A stretch of 64,000 bases of DNA from Thiemannella venezuelensis (GCF_014203605.1 NZ_JACHJJ010000004.1:310001-374000); one strand, 5' to 3'; positions 7,850 to 16,311 are shown, counted from the stretch's first letter. A program made the numbers and translations. Notes: generated by a model not told the origin, from the letters alone.

Positions 7850-8928
7850 CGACAGACGAACTGATCGCGGCCCTGCGCCCCGACGACATCCTCGACGAGA
7901 CCTACCGGCGCCGGCGTGAGGGCGACCTCGCCCGCGCCCTCGCCACCGCCCGGTCCCGCCGCGTTCTCCCCCGCGTCCGCCCCCTGCCGCTGCGGGCCCG
8001 CCTGGCGCTGGCGGGTACGGTCGCCGCCGGTCTGGCCGCGGCGGTGGCCGTGCCTGCGGTGACCGGTACGGCGATGCCCGCCGGACCGGGCGGGGGCCGG
8101 TCCGCCGGGCAGGCCGGGCAGGCCGCGGAGGTCTCCCCCGGCCCCGCGGCCACGCCCGCCGTGACGCTCGACGCCCGTTCGCTCCTGCTGGCCGGGGCGG
8201 AGCGGGCGGCCGCCGAGACCGGGGCGGAGGGCCGCTACTGGTTCGAGCGGACCCGGACCTTCGAACCGCTGGAGTCCGGCGCGGTCGTCGCGCACTCCGA
8301 CGAGTCCTGGTACGACGGCCGCGACGGCCGCGGGCTGTCCAACCAGGACGTCGTGACCGCCTTCGCCGACCCGGCCGACGAGGCCGCGTGGAAGGAGAAG
8401 GGCTCACCGCCCCTGTGGCCGGGGCCGCAGCGGCGCGACTTCTCCCGGCTGGCCCTGAAGTGGGAGATCGGCGGCCGGGCGCTGACCATGGACGAGGTCC
8501 GGCGGCTGCCCGGTGACGCGGGGGAGCTCGAGCGGTGGCTGCGCTCGGCGCACCGGAACGAGGGGGGCGGGTCCTTCCCGTCCTTCGTGTTCGCCGCCGC
8601 GCGATACCTGCTGTCCTCCCCGGCGTCCCCGGCCACGCGCGCCGCGACGCTGCGGATCCTCGCCGGCCAGCCGGGCCTCACCCTGGAACGGGGCGTCGCT
8701 GACCCGCTCGGCCGTACCGGTGTCGCGGTCGCCGCGGACGGCGGGGACGTCCGGCTGACCGTCGACGAGTCCGGGGCGCGGCTGCTGGCCTTCGAGTACG
8801 ACGGGCCGGACGAGGAGGCGCGCGGCGGCGGCCGGTCCGTCCACCTCCCCTTCCGCAAGGGGTTCAAGGTCGCCTACGAGTCCTCCGGGTGGGTCACCGC
8901 CCCCGGCGTCCGCCCCCGGGAGGAGTGA
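7846..8928 (+). CDS. CU044_5270-type membrane-anchored partner of the ECF sigma factor
   Basis: A 360-residue protein translated from the ATG overlapping the sigma stop. Residues 1-48 are cytoplasmic and charged, 50-72 form a single membrane helix (LRARLALAGTVAAGLAAAVA), and the rest is an exported domain containing ESWYDGRDGRG and a C-terminal LLAFEYDG segment. The length and layout fit the CU044_5270 family that habitually follows ECF sigma genes in actinomycetes. An anti-sigma or sensing role is inferred from that linkage; no zinc-anti-sigma HxxxCxxC motif is visible. A strong palindrome downstream ends the operon. Confidence 0.75.
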   Translation: MTTDELIAALRPDDILDETYRRRREGDLARALATARSRRVLPRVRPLPLRARLALAGTVAAGLAAAVAVPAVTGTAMPAGPGGGRSAGQAGQAAEVSPGPAATPAVTLDARSLLLAGAERAAAETGAEGRYWFERTRTFEPLESGAVVAHSDESWYDGRDGRGLSNQDVVTAFADPADEAAWKEKGSPPLWPGPQRRDFSRLALKWEIGGRALTMDEVRRLPGDAGELERWLRSAHRNEGGGSFPSFVFAAARYLLSSPASPATRAATLRILAGQPGLTLERGVADPLGRTGVAVAADGGDVRLTVDESGARLLAFEYDGPDEEARGGGRSVHLPFRKGFKVAYESSGWVTAPGVRPREE

Positions 8929-8965
8929 CCGCCGGGTCCGGCGCGGCGGTCCGTTACGCGGCGGA

Positions 8966-8995
8966 TCCCGGGTCCGCCACGTGGCGGACCCGGGA
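8966..8995. terminator. Palindromic terminator after the ECF operon
   Basis: A 30-bp perfect palindrome, each arm containing CCCGGGTCCGCCAC or its complement. It has no T tract, as is usual for actinobacterial terminators. Confidence 0.7.
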
Positions 8996-9083
8996 CCGGT
9001 CCGCCTCCGCTCCGTGGATGGCTGCCCGGATGCTCCGGGTCTCATAACCTTTGCGGCATGTCGAGCAGCGTGCGGAACGGTTC

Positions 9084-9758
9084 ATGACGATCAGGGTGGT
9101 CATCGCGGACGATCAGTCCATGATCCGCGCCGGGCTGCGGCTCGTCGCCGAGACCGCGCCGGGCATCGAGGTCGTCGGGGAGGCCGCCGACGGGGTGCAG
9201 GCGCTCTCCGTGGTCCGCCGGCTCCGGCCGGACGTGCTGCTGCTGGACATCGCGATGCCCCGCCTGGACGGGCTGGGCACCGCCCGCCGGCTGCTCGGCG
9301 ACCCCCGGCCGCCGAAGATCGTGATGCTGACCACCTTCGGCACCGACGGCAACCTGCAGGCCTCGCTGCGCGCGGGGGTCAACGGCTTCCTCCTCAAGAG
9401 CTCCCCGCCGGAGCAGCTGGTCGAGGCGGTACGGGTGGCGGCGGCCGGTGACGCGCTCATCGACCCGGCGGTCACCACGCGGGTGATCGCCTCCTTCGCC
9501 GCGCACCCCGAGCCGTCCGCCCCGCCCGAGCTGGCCACGCTCACCCAGCGGGAGCTGGACGTGCTGCACCTGCTGGCGCTGGGCCTGTCCAACCCGGAGA
9601 TCGCACGGGAGCTCGGGATCGGTGACGCGACCATCAGGACCCACGTCACCCGGGTGCTGCAGAAGCTCGGCCTGCGGGACCGCATCCAGGCCGTCGTGTT
9701 CGCCTACGAGGCCGGGGTGGTCCGGCCCGGCCGGAGGCGGAAGGGTCCGCCGCGGTGA
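9084..9758 (+). CDS. Response regulator, NarL/LuxR family
   Basis: Output half of a two-component system, 224 residues. Receiver domain 1-120 with D9/D10, phospho-acceptor D55 (LLLDIAMPRLDG) and the conserved Lys in GFLLKSS; LuxR helix-turn-helix at about 155-215 (LTQRELDVLHLLALGLSNPEIA). I chose the ATG at 9084 over the TTG at 9051 because homologues begin with the I-R-V-V-I-A-D-D strand. The stop overlaps the GTG of the histidine kinase gene, so the two are co-translated partners. Direct targets are not evident; the gene is preceded by the 30-bp terminator. Confidence 0.92.
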   Translation: MTIRVVIADDQSMIRAGLRLVAETAPGIEVVGEAADGVQALSVVRRLRPDVLLLDIAMPRLDGLGTARRLLGDPRPPKIVMLTTFGTDGNLQASLRAGVNGFLLKSSPPEQLVEAVRVAAAGDALIDPAVTTRVIASFAAHPEPSAPPELATLTQRELDVLHLLALGLSNPEIARELGIGDATIRTHVTRVLQKLGLRDRIQAVVFAYEAGVVRPGRRRKGPPR

Positions 9759-11098
9759 GGGGCGCGTTCGGGGACGCGGTGAAGAACGTGTTCGGGAACG
9801 TCCGGGGAGCCCCGGCGGAAGGGCGCGGAGACCGGCGGCCGACCCGGCTCGACCTGCTGTTCTCCCTCGCCGTGGGGGTCGCCGGTCTCGTCGAGTCCTT
9901 CGGGCGCCAGGGCCCGGACCCCGGCCAGGTGCAGGAGCCGGTGCCGATGGCCGCCGGTGCGGTGGCGGCCGGGACCCTGCTGCTGTTCCGGGGCAGGCTC
10001 CCCGTGACGATGCTCCTCGCGCTGATAGCCACCGGCGTGGCCGTACAGGCGGTCGCGGGAACCGGCTACTACCCGGCCTGGCACTTCTACTCGACGCTCG
10101 TCCTCGTGCACACCGTGGCCGGCGCGGCCGAGCTGCGCAGCCGCCGCGGTCTGGCGGGGCTCGGATGCGTGCTGGCGGCGTACGGCTTTCTGCAGACGCT
10201 CCAGCGCAACGACGTCGCCGAGGTCATGATCGGCGCGATCTTCGTGGGCGTGGCGTACGGCAGCGGCATCCTCCTGCGCCGCCAGACCGACCGGACGCTG
10301 CGGCTCGCCGAACGCGCGGCCCGCCTGGAGGTGGAGCGGGAGGAGCGGGCCCGGCGGGCCGTGGAGGAGGAGCGGGCCCGGATCGCCCGGGAGCTCCACG
10401 ACGTCGTCTCGCACAACGTGAGCGTCATGACCCTGCACGCGGGCGGGGCGCGGATGCTGCTCGGCGACGGCCACGAACGCGAGCGGGACCTGCTGCTCGG
10501 GGTCGAGCGGGCCGGCCGCGAGGCGGTGGAGGAGCTCCAGCTCATGCTGGGGGTGCTCCGCGACCACGGCGACTACGGCGACTACGGCGACCGCGACGGC
10601 CACGGTGGCTACGGTGACCGCGGGCCCGGGGGTCCCCAGCCCGATCTGGACCGCCTGGAGGATCTGCTCGCCCAGGTCCGGGAGGCCGGGCTGGACGTCC
10701 GGCTCCGGACCGCCGGGGAGCCGCGGCCGCTGCCGCCGGGGCTCGGCCTGTCGGCCTACCGCGTGGTCCAGGAGGCGCTGACGAACGTGCTCAAGCACGC
10801 GCGCGCGGCCCGGACCGACGTCGTCGTCGGATACGGCCCCGCCGAGCTGGTCGTGGAGGTCGTCGACGACGGGGCGGGCCGGACCCCGCCCTCGGCCGAC
10901 GCAGCCGACGCGGGCGGCGGGGGCGGGCACGACCCGGCGACCGCCGGTCCCGGACGGAGCCGGGGCGGGCACGGACTGATCGGGATGCGCGAGCGGGCCG
11001 CGATGCACGGGGGCGAGCTGTCCGCCGGCCCGGTGCCGGGCGGCGGCTACCGCGTGGCGGCCCGGTTCCCGCTCGCCGGCACGGCGGAGACGGGCTGA
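9755..11098 (+). CDS. Sensor histidine kinase, HisKA_3 (NarX/DesK-like) family
   Basis: Membrane kinase of 447 residues. Four to five short membrane helices occupy residues about 35-175, then a coiled linker rich in Arg/Glu leads to the HisKA_3 dimerisation motif ARELHDVVSHNVSVM with the phospho-acceptor H215. The ATPase domain runs from about 325 to 440 (RVVQEALTNVLKHA, then VVDDGAG and GHGLIGMRERA). Between the two domains lies an unusual Gly/Asp/Tyr/His repeat (residues 270-292). The last 52 bases overlap the 3' end of the convergent gene at 11047-11748. It phosphorylates the response regulator encoded immediately upstream. Confidence 0.92.
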   Translation: MRGAFGDAVKNVFGNVRGAPAEGRGDRRPTRLDLLFSLAVGVAGLVESFGRQGPDPGQVQEPVPMAAGAVAAGTLLLFRGRLPVTMLLALIATGVAVQAVAGTGYYPAWHFYSTLVLVHTVAGAAELRSRRGLAGLGCVLAAYGFLQTLQRNDVAEVMIGAIFVGVAYGSGILLRRQTDRTLRLAERAARLEVEREERARRAVEEERARIARELHDVVSHNVSVMTLHAGGARMLLGDGHERERDLLLGVERAGREAVEELQLMLGVLRDHGDYGDYGDRDGHGGYGDRGPGGPQPDLDRLEDLLAQVREAGLDVRLRTAGEPRPLPPGLGLSAYRVVQEALTNVLKHARAARTDVVVGYGPAELVVEVVDDGAGRTPPSADAADAGGGGGHDPATAGPGRSRGGHGLIGMRERAAMHGGELSAGPVPGGGYRVAARFPLAGTAETG

Positions 11099-11748
11099 GC
11101 GGGCTCCTCCCCGGCCCACTCGGCATCGCTCATCCGCAGCATGCGCAGTCCGATCGCGCCGGATCCGGCGAGGTAGAGCAGGCCGCCGACGACCGTGCCG
11201 ATCGGGTAGACGGGCGCGCCGAAGATTCCCAGGAGCATCGCGAACGGGGCCCACCACAGCTCCCGCCGCGCGTAGGCCAGGACCAGCCCGAGGAGGAACA
11301 GGCCCAGCAACCCGGCGAAGCCCGGGATCTGGAAGCCGAAGACGGCCCCGGGGTCGGCGAGCGCCTCGTCGCCGAGCGCCGCCCCCCGGGCGGGCTCCAT
11401 GGCGCGTTCGAGCCGTGAGTAGAAGAAGTCGCCCAGCATGAGCGCGGAGAAGTTGACGACGCCGAGCAGGGCGAGACCGCCCGCGAGGTGCCCGAGGACG
11501 ACGCCGCGGCGGCGGATCAGATGGATCATCCCGATGATGCCGGGGATCAGCAGCACCCAGCTCCAGTGCAGGAGCGCGGCGCTGACCGTGACCTGTTCCG
11601 GGTACCGCCCGTAGATCCCGACGGGGTCGCCGCCCTGCCGGATGGCCGGATCGACGACGAGGGCCGCGACGTAGACGACGGGCGCGGCGACGAGGCAGAG
11701 CCCGGCGGCCGTTCTGCGGAATCCGCGCGGGTCGGAGAGTGCAGGCAT
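11047..11748 (-). CDS. Integral membrane protein of unknown function
   Basis: A 233-residue protein with about six hydrophobic helices (near residues 15-33, 58-78, 84-105, 140-162, 168-185 and 190-205) and a short polar C-terminus. ATG at 11748 follows GAGGGAAGAC. The pattern loosely recalls DUF4386-type membrane proteins, but I cannot assign a family. Its 3' end overlaps the convergent kinase gene tail-to-tail, so the last 17 codons share DNA with the kinase C-terminus. Confidence 0.7.
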   Translation of the reverse strand: MPALSDPRGFRRTAAGLCLVAAPVVYVAALVVDPAIRQGGDPVGIYGRYPEQVTVSAALLHWSWVLLIPGIIGMIHLIRRRGVVLGHLAGGLALLGVVNFSALMLGDFFYSRLERAMEPARGAALGDEALADPGAVFGFQIPGFAGLLGLFLLGLVLAYARRELWWAPFAMLLGIFGAPVYPIGTVVGGLLYLAGSGAIGLRMLRMSDAEWAGEEPAQPVSAVPASGNRAATR

Positions 11749-11916
11749 GGAGTCTTCCCTCTGGACTGGCCCGCACCGGAGTGGGCGGGGCGAGTCAGGA
11801 AAGGTAGGCGCCGCGGCTCCGCCCGTCGTCCCCCGAGGCGCGATCCGCCCTTCCGCCGGGTGACCGACCGCAGGTCCGCCACCCGGCGGACCGCGCGGCC
11901 GCGGCCCGCCGGAACG

Positions 11917-12963
11917 CTACCCCAGGACCAGATCGCGGATGATCTTCAGGGACGGCTCGTCCCGGGGGCCCATGACGAGCAGGTTGCTCACCGGGCTGGC
12001 ACGCCACAGCTCCAGGCGCTCGCGGATGCGGCCGGGCGGGCCGAGCAGGGAGATGCCGTCGGCGAGCTCGTCGGGGATCGCGTTGAACGCCTCGTCCCTG
12101 CGCCCGGCCAGGTAGAGCGCCTGGATCTCCTCGGCGGCCTCGGCGTAGCCCATCCGGCCGATGATGTCGGCGTGGAAGTTGCGGTGCTGCGCCCCCATGC
12201 CGCCGATGTAGAGGGTGAGCATCATCTTCACCCCGTCCAGCGCGGCCCGCAGGTCGTCGGTGACCACGGTCATCACCATCGCCGCGACGTCGAAGCCCGG
12301 GCCCGCCCCGGCCAGGGACGGCCCGTACATCCGCTCGATCTTCTCGGGGAAGGCGAACAGCGGGAGCCAGCCGTCGGCGATCTCGGCGGCGAGCGCGACG
12401 TTCTTCGGCCCCTCGGCGCCCAGGTAGAGCGGGATCTCCGGGCGCAGGGGATGGGTGATGAGCTTCAACGGCTTGCCGAGGCCGGTGACACCGCCGTCGC
12501 GCCCCGCGCCGGCCCCCGGGCGCAGCGGGAGCGGGTAGTGCTCGCCGTCGCCGGTCACCGGCTCCTCGCGGCGCCACACCTTGCGCATGATCTCGACGTA
12601 CTCGCGGGTGCGGGCCAGCGGGCGGCCGAACGGCATGCCGTACCAGCCCTCGACCACCTGGGGGCCGGAGGCGCCGATGCCGAGCAGCAGCCGCCCGCCG
12701 GTCAGGTGGTCCAGGGTCATCGCGGTCATCGCGGTCGCCGCCGGGGTCCTGGCCGAGATCTGCGCCACCGAGGTGCCCAGTTTGATGCGCGAGGTCCGCG
12801 CGCCGTACCAGGCCAGGGGCGTGAAGGCGTCGCTGCCGTAGGCCTCGGCGGTCCAGACGGAGTCGTATCCCAGCCGCTCGGCCGCCTGGACGAGCTCGGT
12901 GGCGTCGGCGGCGTGCCGCTGCCAGTAGCCGAGATTCAGGCCGAGCTTCAGATCGGTGCTCAT
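11917..12963 (-). CDS. LLM-class F420-dependent oxidoreductase
   Basis: Soluble TIM-barrel enzyme of 348 residues in the luciferase-like family that uses reduced deazaflavin F420. Diagnostic segments are KLGLNLGYW at the start, GYDSVWTAEAYGSDAFTPL, the substrate/cofactor strand IKLGTSVAQISARTP and GRLLLGIGASGPQVVEGWYG. The ATG at 12963 has GGAAGG upstream. Family members of this type act on sterol side chains, phenolics or xenobiotics; the substrate is not predictable. A KstR-like operator lies 35 bp upstream of its start, which suggests a lipid or sterol context. Confidence 0.9.
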   Translation of the reverse strand: MSTDLKLGLNLGYWQRHAADATELVQAAERLGYDSVWTAEAYGSDAFTPLAWYGARTSRIKLGTSVAQISARTPAATAMTAMTLDHLTGGRLLLGIGASGPQVVEGWYGMPFGRPLARTREYVEIMRKVWRREEPVTGDGEHYPLPLRPGAGAGRDGGVTGLGKPLKLITHPLRPEIPLYLGAEGPKNVALAAEIADGWLPLFAFPEKIERMYGPSLAGAGPGFDVAAMVMTVVTDDLRAALDGVKMMLTLYIGGMGAQHRNFHADIIGRMGYAEAAEEIQALYLAGRRDEAFNAIPDELADGISLLGPPGRIRERLELWRASPVSNLLVMGPRDEPSLKIIRDLVLG

Positions 12964-12997
12964 ATCGGGGCCTTCCGTGCGGGTACGGCCCTGCAAT

Positions 12998-13011
12998 TAG
13001 AACACGTTCTA
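12998..13011. promoter_or_regulatory. KstR-type TetR operator (TnnAACnnGTTnnA)
   Basis: TAGAACACGTTCTA is a six-base inverted repeat with a two-base centre and matches every fixed position of the KstR consensus. It sits in the spacer between the LLM oxidoreductase (starting at 12963 on the minus strand) and the sulfatase (starting at about 13068 on the plus strand), so it could serve either or both. Confidence 0.6.
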
Positions 13012-13067
13012 TCTACTTGGTCGAGACATGGGTGTCGGAGGCCGGGCTTTGGGGAAAGCGTGAACAT

Positions 13068-14555
13068 GTGCTGAACGCTGCCCGCAAGATGGTGTGCCTG
13101 ATCCTCCTGCTCACACTGGGTGCCTCCGGGGGTCTGCCGGCCGTGGCGCAGGTGAGGGAGCGGCCGAACATCGTGTTCATCCTCGCGGACGACCTGGGGG
13201 TGGGCGATCTAGAGAGATTTCCGAACATCTGGAACGAGTTCATCCATGCCGGCACCGGCTTCGAGAACTTCTTCGTCCCCAACTCCTGGTGCTGCCCGTC
13301 CCGCTCCTCCATCCTGCGCTCCCAGTACGTCCACAGCCACGGCGTGCTGACCAACACGGCCCCCGAGGGGGGTTTCACCAGGTTTCACGACTCTGGTCTG
13401 GAACGTTCCACTCTCGGGGTGTGGATGAAGGAGGCCGGCTACCGCACCGCCCTCATGGGCAAGTACCTCAACCACTATCCCGGCGGGGCCGCCCCGCCCA
13501 CCCACGTCCCGCCGGGCTGGGACGAGTGGCACGTGCCGGTCCGCCGCCTCTACGAGGAGTACGGCTACACGCTCAACGAGAACGGCGCGCTGCGGGACTA
13601 CGGCTCCGCACCCGGGGACTACCTGACCGACGTGCTCAGCGCGAAGGCGAACGCCTTCGTCTCCCAGGACGACGAGCCGTTCTTCCTCTACCTCACCCCG
13701 GTCGCCCCGCACCTGCCGGCCAACCACGCCCCCCGCCACCACGACGCCTTCGCCGGGATCACCGCCCCGCGCGGTCCCTCGTTCGACCAGGCGGACCTGT
13801 CCGCCGAGCCCGCCTGGCTGCGCTCCCGCAAGCGGCTGACCGACCGGGCCGTGGAGAAGATCGACCGGATCTACCGCGACCGGCTGCGCGCCATGCTCGG
13901 CCTGGACGACCTGGTCGGCGCCCTGGTGGAGAGCCTGCGGGCCGCGGGGAAGCTGGAGGACACCTACCTGTTCTTCGGCTCCGACAACGGCTTCCACCTG
14001 GGCGAGCACCGGCTCGCCCAGGGCAAGACGACGCCCTTCGACGAGTCGATCAGGGTCCCGATGTTCGTCCGGGGGCCGGGGATCGAGGCCGGCGGCGTCA
14101 TCGGCGAGATCGGCTCCACCCTGGACCTCGCGCCGACCTTCGCCCAGCTCGCCGGGGCCGGGCTCCCGGACTTCGTGGAGGGCCGCTCGCTCCTGCCCCT
14201 CCTGCGCGGCTGGACCCCCGCCTCCTGGCGGCGGAGCGTGCTGGTCGAGTTCCACCGCCCGGCCAGCGACGACTCGGCCCGGCAGACACCGGTCCCGCCC
14301 TACGCGGCGATGCGCACTGCCCGGCACACCTTCGTCCGCTACGCGACCGGCGAGTACCAGCTCTACGACCTCGGATCCGACCCCTACCAGCTCCGCAACC
14401 TCGCCGGGAGGACGGATCCGGCGGTGCTCGCCGAGTTCGACCGCCGGCTCGACGCCCTGACCGCCTGCTCCGGCGCGACGTGCCGCGCCGCCGACTCCCT
14501 GCCGCCGCCGGACCTCCCCGCCCCGCCGTACCGCCGGAAGGCCGCCGGCAGGTGA
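13068..14555 (+). CDS. Secreted sulfatase (arylsulfatase / N-acetylglucosamine-6-sulfatase type)
   Basis: Exported enzyme hydrolysing sulfate esters, 495 residues from the GTG at 13068, chosen because GGGGAAAG precedes it and it gives a signal peptide (MLNAARKMVCLILLLTLG, cleavage near residue 27). Metal ligands appear in NIVFILADDLG; the active-site motif NSWCCPSRSS supplies C75, which must be oxidised to formylglycine. Further ligands are in FGSDNGFHLGEHRL. The double-Cys motif and the spacing are those of the glucosamine-6-sulfatase branch. An ATG at 13089 is an alternative start. It shares a divergent spacer and possible KstR-type operator with the LLM gene. A maturation enzyme (FGE) is not in the window. 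Confidence 0.88.
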   Translation: MLNAARKMVCLILLLTLGASGGLPAVAQVRERPNIVFILADDLGVGDLERFPNIWNEFIHAGTGFENFFVPNSWCCPSRSSILRSQYVHSHGVLTNTAPEGGFTRFHDSGLERSTLGVWMKEAGYRTALMGKYLNHYPGGAAPPTHVPPGWDEWHVPVRRLYEEYGYTLNENGALRDYGSAPGDYLTDVLSAKANAFVSQDDEPFFLYLTPVAPHLPANHAPRHHDAFAGITAPRGPSFDQADLSAEPAWLRSRKRLTDRAVEKIDRIYRDRLRAMLGLDDLVGALVESLRAAGKLEDTYLFFGSDNGFHLGEHRLAQGKTTPFDESIRVPMFVRGPGIEAGGVIGEIGSTLDLAPTFAQLAGAGLPDFVEGRSLLPLLRGWTPASWRRSVLVEFHRPASDDSARQTPVPPYAAMRTARHTFVRYATGEYQLYDLGSDPYQLRNLAGRTDPAVLAEFDRRLDALTACSGATCRAADSLPPPDLPAPPYRRKAAGR

Positions 14556-14564
14556 GGCGGGCGG

Positions 14565-14627
14565 GGGAGGGGCGCCGCGCCGGGCGGCCCGCCCCTCCCG
14601 CGTCCGGACGCGGCCCGGATCCGGGCC
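14565..14627. terminator. Three consecutive hairpins between convergent genes
   Basis: A 10-bp stem (GGGAGGGGCG at 14565-14574 with its complement at 14590-14599) is followed by the palindromes CGCGTCCGGACGCG (14599-14612) and GGCCCGGATCCGGGCC (14612-14627). They separate the sulfatase from the convergent Rv2629-like gene, whose stop codon begins two bases further on. Confidence 0.7.
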
Positions 14628-14628
14628 G

Positions 14629-15702
14629 TCAGAAGCGGAGCAGGGCGGCGACCCCGTCGGGGGCGTCCAGCTCCGGGACGAAGCACAGCTCGGCGTCGGT
14701 CATCGCGACCGCCCTGGCCAGCGCGGCGTCCGCGCGGTCGCGCTGGGGGGCGTCCACCCCCCACTCGCGGATCTCACCCTCCTCGGTCGAGAACCGGCCG
14801 TCGTCGGGGCCGATCCACACCATGCCGTCGGCGTCGGGCCGGTCGACCATCAGCAGGGTGTCCACCCGGCCGTCGCGGAACGCGCGGGCCGCGGCGGCCA
14901 GGCCGGAGACCGCCAGCTCCTTGGCCGAGGCCTCCCCGTAGCGCTCCATCAGCTGCTCGCGCCGCCGGTCCAGCCACGAGTCGATCGCGGCCTCCACCTC
15001 CTGCACGAACGGCATGGGGTCGCTGCCCTCGGCCCGCTTGCCGTGCTCGACGGCGACGGCGCGCTCGGCGGCCTCGTGGCCCAGGTGGGAGCGGAGCAGG
15101 CTCACGGACTTCGGCTCGCCCGCCATGATCACCAGATCGGCCCCGATCCGGCGGACCTCCTCGTCCACCGCCTCCGCCACCGCCTTGGCGTTCTGCTCCC
15201 AGGCCTCCTCCACGCCGCTCTCGTAGCGCCGCTGGGACCAGCCGCCCTTGCCGGTCTTCTGCAGCGGCCAGTCCTGCGCCTGCACCGCCGTACGGCGCGG
15301 CGAACCGGCGCCGACCACGATCACGTCCGCGCCCGCGTGGTCGACGAGGACCCGGATGTGCGGGACGTTCTCCCCCCGCTGGGCCAGCAGCGGCATGACG
15401 TGCGGGAGCGGGGACCAGCGGGCGGTCTCCCTGCGGGGGGCCTCGGCCAGCGGCTCGGTGTGGACGAGCTCACCGCCGCAGGCGAAGGCCGCGCGGCCGG
15501 GCGCGGCCGCGTGCACGGAGGTGAACAGGTTCTCGAAGGCGGCGAGGGTGGCCGGGTCGGCGCCTTCCAGCCGCTCGGCCATCGCCTTCCAGCGGAGCTC
15601 GATCTGCTGCTCGCCCTGCGGGACGGCGCGGCCGGTGTCGAGGTACACCGACGCGAAGGGTCCCGTTCGCTCGTACAGGGGCCGGAGCGCGTCCAGTCTC
15701 AT
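14629..15702 (-). CDS. Rv2629-like protein, bacterial eRF1/Vms1 (baeRF) family
   Basis: A 357-residue protein beginning MRLDALRPLYERTGPFASVYLD, the typical N-terminus of the actinobacterial Rv2629 family that relates to the eRF1/Vms1 peptidyl-tRNA hydrolase fold. A segment GGWSQRRYES around residue 150 occupies the place of the eRF1-type loop, and a Rossmann-like eRF1 domain 3 lies at about 250-355. In Mycobacterium the homologue is linked to dormancy and ribosome stress. The ATG overlaps the stop of the DUF2795 gene, and a GGAGGAGAGGG site lies upstream. The function as a ribosome-associated hydrolase is inferred from the family. Confidence 0.75.
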   Translation of the reverse strand: MRLDALRPLYERTGPFASVYLDTGRAVPQGEQQIELRWKAMAERLEGADPATLAAFENLFTSVHAAAPGRAAFACGGELVHTEPLAEAPRRETARWSPLPHVMPLLAQRGENVPHIRVLVDHAGADVIVVGAGSPRRTAVQAQDWPLQKTGKGGWSQRRYESGVEEAWEQNAKAVAEAVDEEVRRIGADLVIMAGEPKSVSLLRSHLGHEAAERAVAVEHGKRAEGSDPMPFVQEVEAAIDSWLDRRREQLMERYGEASAKELAVSGLAAAARAFRDGRVDTLLMVDRPDADGMVWIGPDDGRFSTEEGEIREWGVDAPQRDRADAALARAVAMTDAELCFVPELDAPDGVAALLRF

Positions 15703-16118
15703 CCCTGGTCCCTCTCCTCCGTGCCGTACCCGAGGGCCTGCGACACGTCCGCCATGTTCGTGTAGGTCGCGTTCGGCAGGGACCGGACGGCCTCGATGAC
15801 CGGGTCCGGAGCGCCCTGCATCTCGGCGCGGGAGAGCAGGGCGTCGCGGTCGGCGGGGAAGACGTCCGTGCCGCTGATCCACTTGGCCAGGTCGCTGCGG
15901 AGGTCGACCCCCTCGGGGGTGAGGCCGCGCGGCGCGCCCGGCTGGTGGGCCGGCGGCCGGTGCGACGGCGCCGTGCCCTCCTCGCCCGCCGCGAGGGTGG
16001 GCTCGGGCTGCTTCCACTCCTGTGCGTGCGTCGTGCCTCCGCCCCGGGTCAGCCCCTCGGTCTCATGCTGCTGCTGGTCGTCCAGGCGCGGGCCGTGCTT
16101 AGCGCTTCCGCGTTCCAT
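15699..16118 (-). CDS. DUF2795 domain protein
   Basis: A 139-residue protein. The first 80 residues are polar, His/Gln/Pro-rich and probably disordered; residues about 80-135 (SDLAKWISGTDVFPADRDAL through ALGYG) match the small helical DUF2795 domain common in actinomycetes. No function is known. The ATG at 16118 lies a few bases after GGGAAAGGGG. It is the first gene of a two-gene operon with the Rv2629-like protein. The promoter upstream looks like the target of a SigB/SigF stress sigma factor. Confidence 0.75.
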   Translation of the reverse strand: MERGSAKHGPRLDDQQQHETEGLTRGGGTTHAQEWKQPEPTLAAGEEGTAPSHRPPAHQPGAPRGLTPEGVDLRSDLAKWISGTDVFPADRDALLSRAEMQGAPDPVIEAVRSLPNATYTNMADVSQALGYGTEERDQG

Positions 16119-16154
16119 GGCGGTCACCCCTTTCCCACTGAATAATCCGGACCC

Positions 16155-16178
16155 ATACCCGGCCGATCGGGGACAAAC
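16155..16178 (-). promoter_or_regulatory. SigB/SigF-type stress promoter
   Basis: Read on the minus strand, GTTT (16178-16175), 14 bases and GGGTAT (16160-16155) match the GTTT-N14-16-GGGTAT consensus of Streptomyces SigB and mycobacterial SigF. Transcription would start near 16148, some 30 bases before the DUF2795 ATG. Confidence 0.55.
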
Positions 16179-16311
16179 ATCCTGGTTGTACGGGCTTGCC
16201 CCTCCGTGAGGAGCCTTGACCGCCGCATTGCGAGATCGGTGGAAGAACGGGTGCGGACCTGGTCTGATCGGCGCGGAGCCGTCACTCTGGAGACGAGGAC
16301 GGTGAGTGCGG

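Noticed and set aside
16119-16311. Cobalamin riboswitch upstream of cobL
   Set aside because: The divergent spacer is only about 190 bases, is shared with a stress promoter on the other strand, and lacks a convincing B12 box; GCCGTCACTCTGG is only a weak resemblance.
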